Position numbers and translations under genes: made by a program
In this document: piece by piece, positions 30,515 through 39,175 of the stretch
Numbering within the stretch: the first letter of the stretch is position 1
Layout of the letters: every line of letters starts with the position of its first letter
Notes under the pieces: model-generated
The model's input: only the letters and a program-made list of their open reading frames with translations
What the model was told of the DNA's origin: nothing
Databases searched by the model: none
NCBI RefSeq assembly: GCF_001563665.1
Contig: NZ_KQ961872.1
Span: 139,804 to 195,981 of the forward strand
Length of the DNA: 56,178 nt
Direction: 5' to 3'
Origin: Gardnerella vaginalis
GTDB taxonomy: Bacteria > Actinomycetota > Actinomycetes > Actinomycetales > Bifidobacteriaceae

Positions 30515-31327
30515 CTATACAAAAGCGCGCGGGCCAAAAATTGCAGAACCAATTCTAACCATAGTTGAACCTTCGGCAATCGCCCACTCAAAATCGCCGG
30601 ACATTCCCATTGAAAGCTCTAATTTTGTGTTGTTTTGCACAATATTTTCAGTAGAATCCTGCGTAAGTTGTTCGCATACACAATCTCGAATTTCTCGCAA
30701 TTTTGCAAAACCGCTTCTCACTATTTTTTCATCGTCCACACGCGCTCCAAGCGTCATAAATCCGCGCAACTTAAGTGCTTGCAGGCTAGATATAGCGAGA
30801 GCTTCGTCAATCGCACGTTCTGGCACACACCCCGATTTTGTAGCTTCTCCAGAAACGTTCACTTCCAGCATAACATCTGTGCAAAGTCCCAAATTTTGCG
30901 CGCGAGTAGATATTTTTTGCGCAAGTTCTACACTATCAACAGACTGAATCCCATTTGCAAGTGGCAAGACTTTGTTTATCTTATTGCTTTGCAACTGACC
31001 GATTAAGTAGAGTGGAATCTCGCCATTCACACCAACATTTAAGCCTTCTAAAGCAGCCACCGAGCGTAAGATTTCAGCTTTCGCAACTATTTCTTGCGGA
31101 CGATTTTCCCCAATTACTCGCACTCCTGCTCTGAGCGCTGCCATAATCTCCCCAACATCTCGCGTTTTAGTTGCAGCAAGTAGCGTAACCGACTCAGATT
31201 TGCGCCCATAGTGCGATTCTGCCTGAGCGATAGCGTCTTGCACATTGTGCACACAATCGGCAATTTGACGCGCACGAACACAATCAACCTTAATATTCGC
31301 TAAATCTTTTTGCGTCATATATGCCAT
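30515..31327 (-). CDS. YggS-family pyridoxal-phosphate homeostasis protein
   Basis: 270 residues, a single TIM-barrel domain of the alanine racemase N-terminal type. The PLP lysine lies in LLAATKTRDV. The start ATG (MAYMTQKD) has GGGG 6 bp before it. Family members buffer PLP and influence amino-acid levels. Downstream (30399-30514) two tandem GTCACAAAAACGC copies occur. Confidence 0.85.
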   Translation of the reverse strand: MAYMTQKDLANIKVDCVRARQIADCVHNVQDAIAQAESHYGRKSESVTLLAATKTRDVGEIMAALRAGVRVIGENRPQEIVAKAEILRSVAALEGLNVGVNGEIPLYLIGQLQSNKINKVLPLANGIQSVDSVELAQKISTRAQNLGLCTDVMLEVNVSGEATKSGCVPERAIDEALAISSLQALKLRGFMTLGARVDDEKIVRSGFAKLREIRDCVCEQLTQDSTENIVQNNTKLELSMGMSGDFEWAIAEGSTMVRIGSAIFGPRAFV

Positions 31328-31359
31328 TTATTGCCCCAATCTATATATCGTAAAAACAG

Positions 31360-31668
31360 TCACACTAATTGAGGAATTTTATCACTATATTTACGACGTG
31401 CAGCTTCTGCAGTAACTCCAAGTGCGCGACCTATCGTATTCCACGATTGACCATTTTTGCGACTTTTATATACAGCGTCATTTATTTCTTTTTCAATTGC
31501 ATGACGGCGATAATTCAATCTGCTCAATTCGCGAGATGGATCCCAGCGAGAATCCGAAGTTGGATCTCCTGGATTTGGTTCCGATTTTGCTTCCATTTCC
31601 TTTGATATGAGTTCGCCATACTCAGCAAGATCTTTTTGCTCTTCTTTACTCAGTTCACTAAATTTCAT
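31360..31668 (-). CDS. HTH protein, likely antitoxin of a TA-like pair
   Basis: 102 residues. A helix-turn-helix lies at the C-terminus (GQSWNTIGRALGVTAEAARRKYSDK). The first half is Glu/Lys-rich and probably the partner-binding part. The ATG overlaps the stop of the upstream gene (ATGA). It probably represses its own operon at the inverted repeat found upstream of the pair (inference). Confidence 0.65.
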   Translation of the reverse strand: MKFSELSKEEQKDLAEYGELISKEMEAKSEPNPGDPTSDSRWDPSRELSRLNYRRHAIEKEINDAVYKSRKNGQSWNTIGRALGVTAEAARRKYSDKIPQLV

Positions 31669-31937
31669 TTCAACCCTTCCTTTTCTAAATAACCTTTTCT
31701 TGCTTTCATCGCATGAACTATAAGTTCTTGCGGAAATCCACGTCTTCTTGCTGTGCCAATCTCGTACCAAACTGCTCCAGAAACTCCCGGACCAACATAC
31801 ATTATTGTTGGTGGATCTCTATCATAATTAACATATACTGGTCCTCTGGATTCTCGATATGCATGAAGTATATCGTTTTCTGAAACTCCATGCTTCAAAG
31901 CTGATGGCAAAATAATTGGCTCTTCATATTGATCCAT
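31665..31937 (-). CDS. Small BrnT-like toxin candidate
   Basis: About 90 residues. PSALKHGVSENDILHAY, followed by VYVNYDRDPPTIMYVGP and the end region ELIVHAMKARKGYLEK, resembles small RNase-fold toxins with a KHGVS motif (BrnT-like); similarity is only by motif. The ATG at 31937 was chosen; a TTG 7 codons upstream has no better ribosome-binding site. Its stop overlaps the HTH gene by 4 bp. Toxicity is not shown. Confidence 0.55.
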   Translation of the reverse strand: MDQYEEPIILPSALKHGVSENDILHAYRESRGPVYVNYDRDPPTIMYVGPGVSGAVWYEIGTARRRGFPQELIVHAMKARKGYLEKEGLK

Positions 31938-31952
31938 ATACACAACATTACA

Positions 31953-31983
31953 TGCCAATATATGTTGCCGTCAAATATTGGCA
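31953..31983. promoter_or_regulatory. Inverted repeat, candidate operator of the TA-like pair
   Basis: TGCCAATA (31953-31960) and TATTGGCA (31976-31983) form a perfect 8-bp inverted repeat with 15 bp between them, immediately upstream of the toxin gene. Confidence 0.5.
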
Positions 31984-32016
31984 AATACTATCTGCAATCA
32001 TATGTAGTGGAATATA

Positions 32017-33066
32017 TTAGTCGAGGAAGGGCACGTATTTGTCATCTAAGTTTGCGCGAACAGAATCCCATGGCGTTTTTTCGCTTTTAAACAACGCGAG
32101 CGCATCCGATGCACTCATATCTACTGGCTGATTTTGGCGCGAAATTTTGTATCCCAAAAGATACATACAATAACCAATCATGCGCTCGGCACTCCAACCA
32201 GATTCTCTAAGAGCACCCACATCTAATGAATGCTTACTTTTTGCGAGTCGCTCACCTTGCGCGTTGTCAATAAGTGGCAAATGCGCAAATTGCGGACGCA
32301 CGTAATGCATGCCTTGAGCAGCAAAGAATCCCGACTTTTCAAGCAACTCGCCAATCCAAATCTGCAACGCTGCAGAACGCAACAAATCGCGACCGCGCAC
32401 AATATTATTTACTCCGCTCAAAACATCGTCAACAACAACAGCAAGCTGATAAGAAAAAACGCCATCCGCGCGGCGAATCACCATATCACCTAAATCACGC
32501 GCAATATTAAAGGATTGCGATCCAAAAATCGCATCTTCAAAATCAATATTTGCTTGGCTTGAATCAGCCTGAGGCGCTGCAAGCCTTAAAGAATGTTGCT
32601 GATTATTTTGCAAACGCTTCTCGATTTGCGCCAAACCTTTCGCAGTTTTGCGAAGATTTCTGCACGTACCCGGATATCGTATAAATCCATCTCCTTCTTG
32701 AGGAGCAGCAATTGCACGAATATCAGAACGAGAACAAAAACAAGGGTAGATTAACAAGTCACCATCACTATCTCGCAAAGATTCTAGCGCTTCAAGAGCT
32801 TCTTGGTAGATTGCAATACGCTCATGCTGATACTCAGGCTCGCCAACCCAATCAAAACCAGCCCATTTTAGATCTTCAATAATTTGCTCACTCGCGCCTT
32901 CCGGCATTCGCTCAATATCAAGATCTTCCAAACGCAAAATCATGTGTCCACCTTGCGATTTTGCACAAAGCCACGCAGCCAACATTGCTACCATATTCCC
33001 AATATGCATACGCCCGGAAGGAGTCGGTGCGAAACGACCAATTGCAATAGTTGACTTAGAAAACAT
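32017..33066 (-). CDS. gluQ: Glutamyl-Q tRNA(Asp) synthetase-like protein
   Basis: 349 residues, a class I aminoacyl-tRNA synthetase without an anticodon-binding domain. The HIGH-like motif is FAPTPSGRMHIGN. The zinc ligands are CFCSR (about 110) and YPGTC, typical of GluQ-RS. The KLSK-equivalent is RLAKSKHS. Known members glutamylate queuosine in tRNA-Asp. MFSKST was chosen as start because AGGAAAGA precedes it; earlier in-frame codons are less supported. Confidence 0.88.
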   Translation of the reverse strand: MFSKSTIAIGRFAPTPSGRMHIGNMVAMLAAWLCAKSQGGHMILRLEDLDIERMPEGASEQIIEDLKWAGFDWVGEPEYQHERIAIYQEALEALESLRDSDGDLLIYPCFCSRSDIRAIAAPQEGDGFIRYPGTCRNLRKTAKGLAQIEKRLQNNQQHSLRLAAPQADSSQANIDFEDAIFGSQSFNIARDLGDMVIRRADGVFSYQLAVVVDDVLSGVNNIVRGRDLLRSAALQIWIGELLEKSGFFAAQGMHYVRPQFAHLPLIDNAQGERLAKSKHSLDVGALRESGWSAERMIGYCMYLLGYKISRQNQPVDMSASDALALFKSEKTPWDSVRANLDDKYVPFLD

Positions 33067-33125
33067 GATTTCGTCTTTCCTGATATCTTTCCTAATAACC
33101 TTCTTAATAAGCATAAACTTGCAAA

Positions 33126-33166
33126 ATAAAAAGCGCGCAACGCATTCATACTAGCATTACGCGCTT
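33126..33166 (-). terminator. Terminator of the aquaporin gene
   Basis: AAGCGCG (33131-33137) pairs with CGCGCTT (33160-33166). On the minus strand a TTTTTATTTT run follows. It also separates the aquaporin gene from gluQ. Confidence 0.75.
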
Positions 33167-33204
33167 CTTACAATCACAATCAAAAGCAATCAAAAACAAA
33201 TGTT

Positions 33205-33936
33205 TTATACAAACAAGACCTTGTACATAAGCACACCCAGGATTGCGCCAGCAGTAGGAGCAACAACTGGAATCCACGCTTCACCCCAGCGAGAAGAGCC
33301 CTTGTGCGGGATTGGCAAAATCGCATGAAGCAAACGCGGCATAAGATCACGCGCAGGATTCAAAGCAGGACCAGTTGGGCCACCCATAGAAGTCACCAAA
33401 CCCCAAACAACGAAGCCAACAACGATTGAAGCGCCAGCTAAATTCTTCTCACCCCATGGAGACTTAAGGCAACAAAGAGCTGCCAAAACAAGCACAAGCG
33501 TGCCAAAGAATTCGTTAAGGAAGTAATTAAGCTTGTTGTTATAAGCGTCCGTAGTGCAGAACGTACCAAGAATAGCTCCCGGCTCCTCAGTTTCGTTGTA
33601 GTGCGGCAAATAAGTTACGTACACAATAAGCTGGCCAACCAACGCACCCAGAAGCTGAGCTACAATATAAGGCGCAACATTTTGCCAAGGGAACATGCCA
33701 TTTGCAGCCTGAGCAATTGTCATAGCAGGATTGATATGCGCTTCGGAAATTCCTCCGAACATTAGCACTGGGAACATCACGCCAAAACCATATCCCATGG
33801 CAATATTTAACCAACCAGCATGGTGTCCTTTAGTATTTTTTAATTCAACGTTTGCAACAGCACCGTTTCCAAAAATCATAAGAATAGCAGTGCCAATAAA
33901 CTCTGCAGCCAACTTCGTCATAAACGAATATTGCAT
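33205..33936 (-). CDS. glpF: Aquaporin/glycerol facilitator (MIP family)
   Basis: 243 residues, six transmembrane helices and two NPA half-helices: HINPAMT (about 67-73) and ALNPARD (about 190-196). The D after the second NPAR indicates a glycerol-facilitator type pore. It passes glycerol or water passively. The start ATG lies about 15 bp after an AAGAAGGATC stretch. It is preceded by a 250-bp leader in which a terminator and a small RNA candidate lie. Confidence 0.88.
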   Translation of the reverse strand: MQYSFMTKLAAEFIGTAILMIFGNGAVANVELKNTKGHHAGWLNIAMGYGFGVMFPVLMFGGISEAHINPAMTIAQAANGMFPWQNVAPYIVAQLLGALVGQLIVYVTYLPHYNETEEPGAILGTFCTTDAYNNKLNYFLNEFFGTLVLVLAALCCLKSPWGEKNLAGASIVVGFVVWGLVTSMGGPTGPALNPARDLMPRLLHAILPIPHKGSSRWGEAWIPVVAPTAGAILGVLMYKVLFV

Positions 33937-34185
33937 GGTCCTTCGATCCTTCTTACCTGTTTCAAACTCCGCACACGTAATCGCTCGCCAAAACTTAACG
34001 ACTCATCGCTTAAGTATTGCTTAATAGCTTGTCGCTTAGCAACTCGCAATTGCGATTAGCACAGCATGGAACACAATACATCCTCATTTTCAAAGAAGCT
34101 AAGAAAATGAATTCCAACAATTATTCTTTGATAGTTTCCCTTATGCGCGCGACAGTCTGCACAAGCAGTAAAATCGCCCTCACAT

Positions 34186-34357
34186 CAAAAGAGGCCCGCC
34201 ATTTCGGCGAGCCTCTCATTCACAAAAACAATATCAGCGGTTTCATCTTCACAACAACATCGTTGCAACGGTTAAAGTCTAATGTTCCGTTCAACGTTCA
34301 CGGATATTTTATCCATACACCTTTGTGGGTTTACCGCTCTATTTATTTGTTCTTGTA
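34186..34357 (-). ncRNA. Candidate orphan small RNA between glpF and ppk
   Basis: A minus-strand transcript of about 170 nt is predicted from a promoter at 34364-34392 and a terminator at 34191-34215. Inside, AGCGGT near the 5' end can pair with ACCGCT near the 3' end, enclosing GGATA-AAA-TATCC and CCGT/ACGG hairpins. A 14-codon ORF (MDKISVN...) preceded by AAAGGTG is also present. It may be an sRNA or a riboswitch/attenuator of glpF. The terminator pairs fully (U-G) only on this strand. No known RNA family was recognised. Confidence 0.5.
34191..34215 (-). terminator. Terminator of the orphan small RNA candidate
   Basis: A 10-bp stem (GAGGCTCGCC with GGCGGGCCTC) with a GAAAT loop and then TTTT on the minus strand. 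On the plus strand one pair would be C-A. Confidence 0.8.
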
Positions 34358-34363
34358 TTTATT

Positions 34364-34392
34364 ATTATGCTTTGCGTAGGGCACTTTGACAA
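34364..34392 (-). promoter_or_regulatory. Promoter of the small RNA candidate
   Basis: Reading the minus strand: TTGTCA (34387-34392), 17 bp, CATAAT (34364-34369). This is near consensus with ideal spacing. Confidence 0.6.
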
Positions 34393-34625
34393 GAACAAAT
34401 AGCAATAAAATTTTATTTGTTAGATTATTGTCATAACTGTTAATTTTCATTCACAAAAATGACTTTATTGAATCATTTTGTTCATATAAAAGAGCACTAT
34501 TGTTAAGTTGCGTTCACATTGAATAATTACCGGCGTGTCGCGCGAAGATAAATTACCTTCAATCCATCACATTTAAAGCGACACTCATTCGCATACATCC
34601 CTTCTAACGCATACAATTACGGATT
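34393..34625. other. Upstream region of ppk
   Basis: This contains an inverted repeat AAAATGA (34457-34463)/TCATTTT (34474-34480) about 150 bp before ppk, possibly regulatory. No convincing Pho box was identified. No other gene was seen. Confidence 0.35.
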
Positions 34626-36863
34626 ATGGTACAGATTTTTGACGCTCCCTCGAAGGCGATTCTGCGCGGCCAAATTGCAGAACATATCGCCGAAGACGAA
34701 AAGGCAGAAAAACGTGAAGCTCGTGAGGGCGAGTTACCGTTGCCAAAAGATCGTTTCTTTGACCGCGAATTAAGCTGGTTAAAGTTCAATCGCCGCGTGC
34801 TTGAGTTAGCTCAAAACACTGATTTACCACTCCTTGAACGCGCAAACTTTGCCGCTATCTTCGCATCCAATCTTGATGAATTCTTTATGGTTAGAGTTGC
34901 CGGCTTAAAAAGGCGCATTGATTCCGGAATTGCTGTAACAGCTGCAAGTGGTTTAAGCCCTCGTCAGCAGTTGCGCGCGATTAGCGAAGTCACCCACCGC
35001 CGTCAAGATGAACATGCTCACTATGTAATCGACCACATTTTACCTGAGCTTGCTAAGCAGCGCATAGTTATGCTCAGTTGGGATAAGTTGACTAAGTCAG
35101 AGCAAGAAAGACTTTCAGATTACTACAAAAAGCAAGTATTCCCAGTCCTTACGCCACTTGCCGTTGACCCTGCACACCCATTCCCATACATTTCAGGTAA
35201 ATCCATTAACTTGGCCGTTATTGTTGAAAATCCAAATTCTGGAAAATCACATTTTGCGCGTGTAAAAATTCCAGATAATTTAAACCGTCTTGTACCAGTT
35301 GACGATTTAACTGACGAAGAAGGCCGCGAAGAGCGCTACGGATTTATTACTATGGAGAAGCTGATTGCAGCACACTTGGAATCACTTTTCCCAGGCATGA
35401 TTATTAAAGAAGCTCGTTCATTCCGCGTTACTCGCAATGAAGATATTGACGTTGAGGAAGACGATGCAGAAAATCTATTAAACGCAATGGAGAAGGAGCT
35501 CCTACGTAGACGATTCGGACCGCCTATTCGCTTGGAAATTTCAGATGAAGCTAGCCCATTCCTCTCTCAACTTCTTGCAAACCAATTGCGCGTAAGTCCT
35601 GAAGAAGTGTATCGCTTGCCTTCACCTCTTGACATGACAGTTCTTTTTGAATTACAGGCACTTGACCGACCAGATTTGAAGTATCGTCCGTTTATTCCAA
35701 CTACAAATCGACAGATTGCAGAAGTTGAAACTAGCCACGCTCAAGATATTTTTGCTTCAATTCGCGAACATGATATTTTGCTACATCACCCATATGATTC
35801 CTTCTCTACGTCTGTGCAAGCGTTCTTAGCTCAAGCTGCAGCAGATCCGAAGGTTTTGGCAATTAAGCAGACTTTGTATCGCACATCTAGCAATTCTCCA
35901 ATTATTGATGCACTAGTTGACGCAGCTCATGCTGGAAAGCAAGTACTTGCATTAGTTGAGATTAAGGCACGATTTGATGAGGACGCAAATATTGCTTGGG
36001 CTCGCAAGCTCGAACGCGCAGGCGTTCACGTTGTATACGGCATTGTTGGTTTGAAGACTCACTGCAAGCTTTCGCTTGTTGTCCGTCAAGAAGCAGAAGG
36101 ATTACGCCGCTACTGCCACGTTGGTACAGGTAATTACAATCCTAAGACTGCTCGCCTTTACACAGATTTGGGATTGCTTACTTGCGATCCTGTAGTTGGT
36201 CAAGATTTAACTCGCTTGTTTAATCAGCTTTCAGGATATGCTCCAAAGTCAAGCTTCCATCGCTTGCTTGTTGCTCCTCGTACAGTTCGCACAGGTATTA
36301 TTGCGCGAATTCAGCGCGAGGAAGCTGCAGCTCTTGCAGGCAAAGAAGCATGGATTAAGATTAAAGTCAATTCTGTAGTCGATGAGCAGACTATTGACGC
36401 GTTGTATCGCGCTTCACAAGCTGGAGTAAAAATCGATATTGTTGAACGAGGAATTTGCTCTCTTAAGCCTGGAATTGAAGGTTTGAGTGAGAATATTCGC
36501 GTTCGCTCCATTCTTGGAAGATTCCTTGAGCACAGCCGCATTTACGCGTTCGCTAATTCTTGCGGCCCTCAGATTGGTGATGGTCCTGCAAGTGGCCCAG
36601 AAGTGTGGATTGGCTCGGCTGATTTGATGCACCGCAATCTTGACCGCCGCGTTGAAACTTTGGTTCGAATTAGCGCACCAGATCAAGTTGAAGCATTGAT
36701 TCAATACATTGATTTACAAATGGCTGATTCTACTGTTTCATGGTGGATGGATGGCGATGGCACATATACATTACATTCACGCGACAAAGAAGGCCGTCCG
36801 CTAGTAGACAGTCAAGCTTACTTGATTCGCACTCACACTCGTAAGCCTCGCGGTTCAAACTGA
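34626..36863 (+). CDS. ppk1: Polyphosphate kinase 1
   Basis: 745 residues. It makes inorganic polyphosphate from ATP. The N-terminal [16 protein letters not shown] motif and the head domain are followed by two PLD-like catalytic domains; the autophosphorylated His is His498 in HVGTGNYN, preceded by [10 protein letters not shown]. The end [16 protein letters not shown] is typical. The start region shows only GGAT upstream. Length and motifs are normal. Confidence 0.97.
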   Translation: MVQIFDAPSKAILRGQIAEHIAEDEKAEKREAREGELPLPKDRFFDRELSWLKFNRRVLELAQNTDLPLLERANFAAIFASNLDEFFMVRVAGLKRRIDSGIAVTAASGLSPRQQLRAISEVTHRRQDEHAHYVIDHILPELAKQRIVMLSWDKLTKSEQERLSDYYKKQVFPVLTPLAVDPAHPFPYISGKSINLAVIVENPNSGKSHFARVKIPDNLNRLVPVDDLTDEEGREERYGFITMEKLIAAHLESLFPGMIIKEARSFRVTRNEDIDVEEDDAENLLNAMEKELLRRRFGPPIRLEISDEASPFLSQLLANQLRVSPEEVYRLPSPLDMTVLFELQALDRPDLKYRPFIPTTNRQIAEVETSHAQDIFASIREHDILLHHPYDSFSTSVQAFLAQAAADPKVLAIKQTLYRTSSNSPIIDALVDAAHAGKQVLALVEIKARFDEDANIAWARKLERAGVHVVYGIVGLKTHCKLSLVVRQEAEGLRRYCHVGTGNYNPKTARLYTDLGLLTCDPVVGQDLTRLFNQLSGYAPKSSFHRLLVAPRTVRTGIIARIQREEAAALAGKEAWIKIKVNSVVDEQTIDALYRASQAGVKIDIVERGICSLKPGIEGLSENIRVRSILGRFLEHSRIYAFANSCGPQIGDGPASGPEVWIGSADLMHRNLDRRVETLVRISAPDQVEALIQYIDLQMADSTVSWWMDGDGTYTLHSRDKEGRPLVDSQAYLIRTHTRKPRGSN

Positions 36864-36888
36864 GCACAATAAACTAATAAACAATAAG

Positions 36889-36931
36889 CAAGAGTCAGAT
36901 TCAGTAACATGTTTCTGGCTCTTGTTGTTTT
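36889..36931 (+). terminator. ppk terminator
   Basis: An 11-bp stem with one U-G pair, CAAGAGTCAGA (36889-36899)/TCTGGCTCTTG (36914-36924), then TTGTTTTTAC. Confidence 0.85.
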
Positions 36932-36998
36932 TACTGCACCTTCTAATCTGGCTAAATATCAAGCGTTACAGCAATAGCCGAAATCTTTTACGTCACCA

Positions 36999-37140
36999 TT
37001 TGCCAGTTTTAGGATGTTTTTTACGTCATTATTTGCCAGTTTTGGGAAGTTTTACACTGTGATCTTAGTGAAAATTTTAGGAAGTTTGGGTTATATAACA
37101 GAAATATCCGATTGACTCAGAGCACCAGCATCACAGTCAT
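36999..37140. repeat. Long direct repeat, copy 1 (left border of the AlbA_2/DUF4143 cassette)
   Basis: It begins with two 33-bp units starting TTTGCCAGTTTT (36999 and 37032). The stretch from 37032 to 37140 recurs nearly identically and in the same orientation at 40654-40763 (shared segments such as TTAGTGAAAATTTTAGGAAG and GGGTTATATAACAGAAATAT). It leads directly into the 21-bp array. Confidence 0.85.
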
Positions 37141-37353
37141 AAATGAAATCATCACAGTCACAGAAGTCAAAATGACTGTCATAAGTAGACACATCTCGGT
37201 CAAAATGCGCAATATCACTGTCAAAATATAGCCAATCACGTTCAAAATCGAAAAAATTACAGTCATATATACGAAAATCACTGTTACAAACGAGAAAAAT
37301 GACAGTCACAACACTTTTATCACAGTCATGACTGTGATAAAATGACAGTGATG
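37130..37353. repeat. Array of eleven 21-bp repeats upstream of the AlbA_2 gene
   Basis: Motif starts are at 37130, 37151, 37172, 37193, 37214, 37235, 37256, 37277, 37298, 37319 and 37340, so the spacing is 21 bp throughout (the ninth and eleventh core can be read 1-2 bp later). The core is ATCACAGTCA, or variants ATCACTGTCA, ATGACTGTCA and ATGACAGTCA, followed in most by AAAAT. The 21 bp equals two helical turns, so all sites would face one side. No spacers differ in the CRISPR manner. It is a likely cooperative binding array for a regulator. Confidence 0.8.
37315..37342. promoter_or_regulatory. Perfect 28-bp palindrome, candidate operator
   Basis: The half-site TTTTATCACAGTCA and its exact complement meet with no spacer at 37328/37329. 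It is made from two facing array units and lies about 155 bp before the AlbA_2-domain gene. Confidence 0.75.
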
Positions 37354-37496
37354 TTATGATAGAGTAAACAAACCATCTAACAAAATATTAGAAAAACAAT
37401 TATTAAGTAACTTCCTCAACTAAATACAAAAACAAATTTAAGCATTAGCAAATCATTACTAGCCGCACATAACCACAGTGAATCAAGGAGCGAGCA

Positions 37497-39113
37497 ATGA
37501 CAATCGTAAACGAACAAATTAAAGACGCCATCGAACGACTGCGCATCCAAAAAACAGATGACTCCAATTATGAAGCAAAAAGCTGTGACGTAAAGCTCAG
37601 CGTAAGTGTGTGGGAAACAGTAAGTGCTTTTGCGAACACAAATGGTGGCACACTGCTACTCGGATTAGATGAAAGCAATAATTTTTCTCCAACAAAAAAC
37701 TTTGATATTAACAAAGTTCGCGATCAATTTATTGAAGGAATAGGCGATGGTGGCGCAAACGGAGCACGGCTAACATATCCTCCAAGATACAACTTAGAAA
37801 GAGTAATCGTAGACGATAATTCTCAAATTCTAGCCATAAAAATCTACGAAAACCCTGCCGATAAAAAGCCTTGCTACATTACAGCTAAAGGAGATAAAGG
37901 CGGAAGTTACAAGCGCGTTGATGATAAAGACATTCGAATGTCGAATGATGAAGTTTACGAAATAGAAAACGCGTTACGTCCAAGCGATATAGATTTGTCG
38001 ATTGTTAAAGAAGCCACAAAATCTGATTTAAACAAAGATTTAGTCGAAAATCTTATAGCAAGACGAGCGAACTCCAAAGCTTTGCGCGGAACTACAACAG
38101 AAGATGAAAAACTTACGCGTCTTAATATTACAGATAAGCAAGGGCGCGTACGAATGGCAGGACTTTTAACTCTTGGAAATTATCCACAGCAATTTTTCCC
38201 GCGATTATTTATTGACGTAACAGCTCACGCTGGAACAGAAAAATCTTCGACTGGAGTGCAACGTTTTATAGACCGCGAAGAATGCAGCGGAGCAATATCA
38301 GAAATGATTGAGGATGCAGTAAACGCAGTTATTAAAAATCTTCGAGTTAGCACATTTATTAACGGCGTTGAACGCATAGAAGAATCGGAGATTCCGCGAG
38401 AAGTTCTACGCGAAGCTATAGCTAATGCAGTAATTCACAGAGAATATCACGAATATTTTCAAGGTCAGCCTGTAAGCGTTGATATTTTCCCAGACAGGGT
38501 TGTTGTGACAAATCCTGGAGGATTATGGGGAGGAAAAACGCTTGATAACATTGACGATGGCGAATCGAAGTGCCGAAATGCCGCACTTATGCAATTGGCA
38601 CAATACGCACCAATCGAAGCAAATAGAATTGGAGCAGGTGTAGTCGAAGGTCAAGGTAGCGGAATTGCGTTTATGATTAACGAAATGCAAGCATGGTCGC
38701 TGCCAAAACCACAATTCATACCTAGACTTGGATCTTTTAGTGTGATTTTGCAACGCGCAAAAGCAAAACTTCATAGCAACATAAATTACATAAATCAAGT
38801 AAATCGCTCTCAAATAACGGATTCTAACAAAAACTATGTTGACGAACACAATGGCACTGAACAAACAGTAGAAAATTACACACAAGTTGAACACACGCAA
38901 TCGGAAAGCAAAAGGAATCCATTAAATGACGATATTTTGCTAACGCTTATACCTGTTGACTCTACAATAACAACTCCAGAATTAGCTGAACTAACTAAAA
39001 AGTCTCCAGAAACAATCAGACGACATTTGCGTAAGCTAATTGCAGAAAATAAAGTAAAAGCACTAGGAAAAGTAACAAGTAAGCAGCGAAAATATGCGAA
39101 AATCAGCAACTAA
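37497..39113 (+). CDS. AlbA_2/Schlafen-domain ATP-binding regulator-like protein
   Basis: 538 residues. The N-terminus has the AlbA_2/Slfn domain (NYEAKSCDVKLSVSVWETVSAF, then TNGGTLLLGLDE). The middle shows the ATPase-like C-terminal domain (AIANAVIHREYHEY, GQPVSVDIFPDRVVVTNPG). A winged helix ends the protein (ITTPELAELTKKSPETIRRHL). Members are usually annotated as putative transcriptional regulators or RecG-like helicase relatives; the exact job is unknown. The ribosome-binding site AAGGAG is strong. The 21-bp array and palindrome upstream suggest autoregulation (inference). It is flanked by direct repeats. Confidence 0.8.
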   Translation: MTIVNEQIKDAIERLRIQKTDDSNYEAKSCDVKLSVSVWETVSAFANTNGGTLLLGLDESNNFSPTKNFDINKVRDQFIEGIGDGGANGARLTYPPRYNLERVIVDDNSQILAIKIYENPADKKPCYITAKGDKGGSYKRVDDKDIRMSNDEVYEIENALRPSDIDLSIVKEATKSDLNKDLVENLIARRANSKALRGTTTEDEKLTRLNITDKQGRVRMAGLLTLGNYPQQFFPRLFIDVTAHAGTEKSSTGVQRFIDREECSGAISEMIEDAVNAVIKNLRVSTFINGVERIEESEIPREVLREAIANAVIHREYHEYFQGQPVSVDIFPDRVVVTNPGGLWGGKTLDNIDDGESKCRNAALMQLAQYAPIEANRIGAGVVEGQGSGIAFMINEMQAWSLPKPQFIPRLGSFSVILQRAKAKLHSNINYINQVNRSQITDSNKNYVDEHNGTEQTVENYTQVEHTQSESKRNPLNDDILLTLIPVDSTITTPELAELTKKSPETIRRHLRKLIAENKVKALGKVTSKQRKYAKISN

Positions 39114-39175
39114 TTTGCTCTAAGTCAATACTAAACTCCGCGCGCCCGCACGTCCACACGCGCCACTCACTTACA

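Noticed and set aside
34017..34379. Plus-strand ORF of 120 codons upstream of ppk1
   Set aside because: It runs through a strong terminator stem and the small RNA candidate; no ribosome-binding site or domain.
37091..37309. Minus-strand ORF of 72 codons with repeated Asp/Phe/Tyr heptads
   Set aside because: It lies within the 21-bp array; a period divisible by three keeps frames open and creates protein-like heptads. No ribosome-binding site.
37130..37353. CRISPR array
   Set aside because: Repeats are 21 bp apart and degenerate throughout; no constant repeat with unique 28-40-bp spacers and no cas genes.
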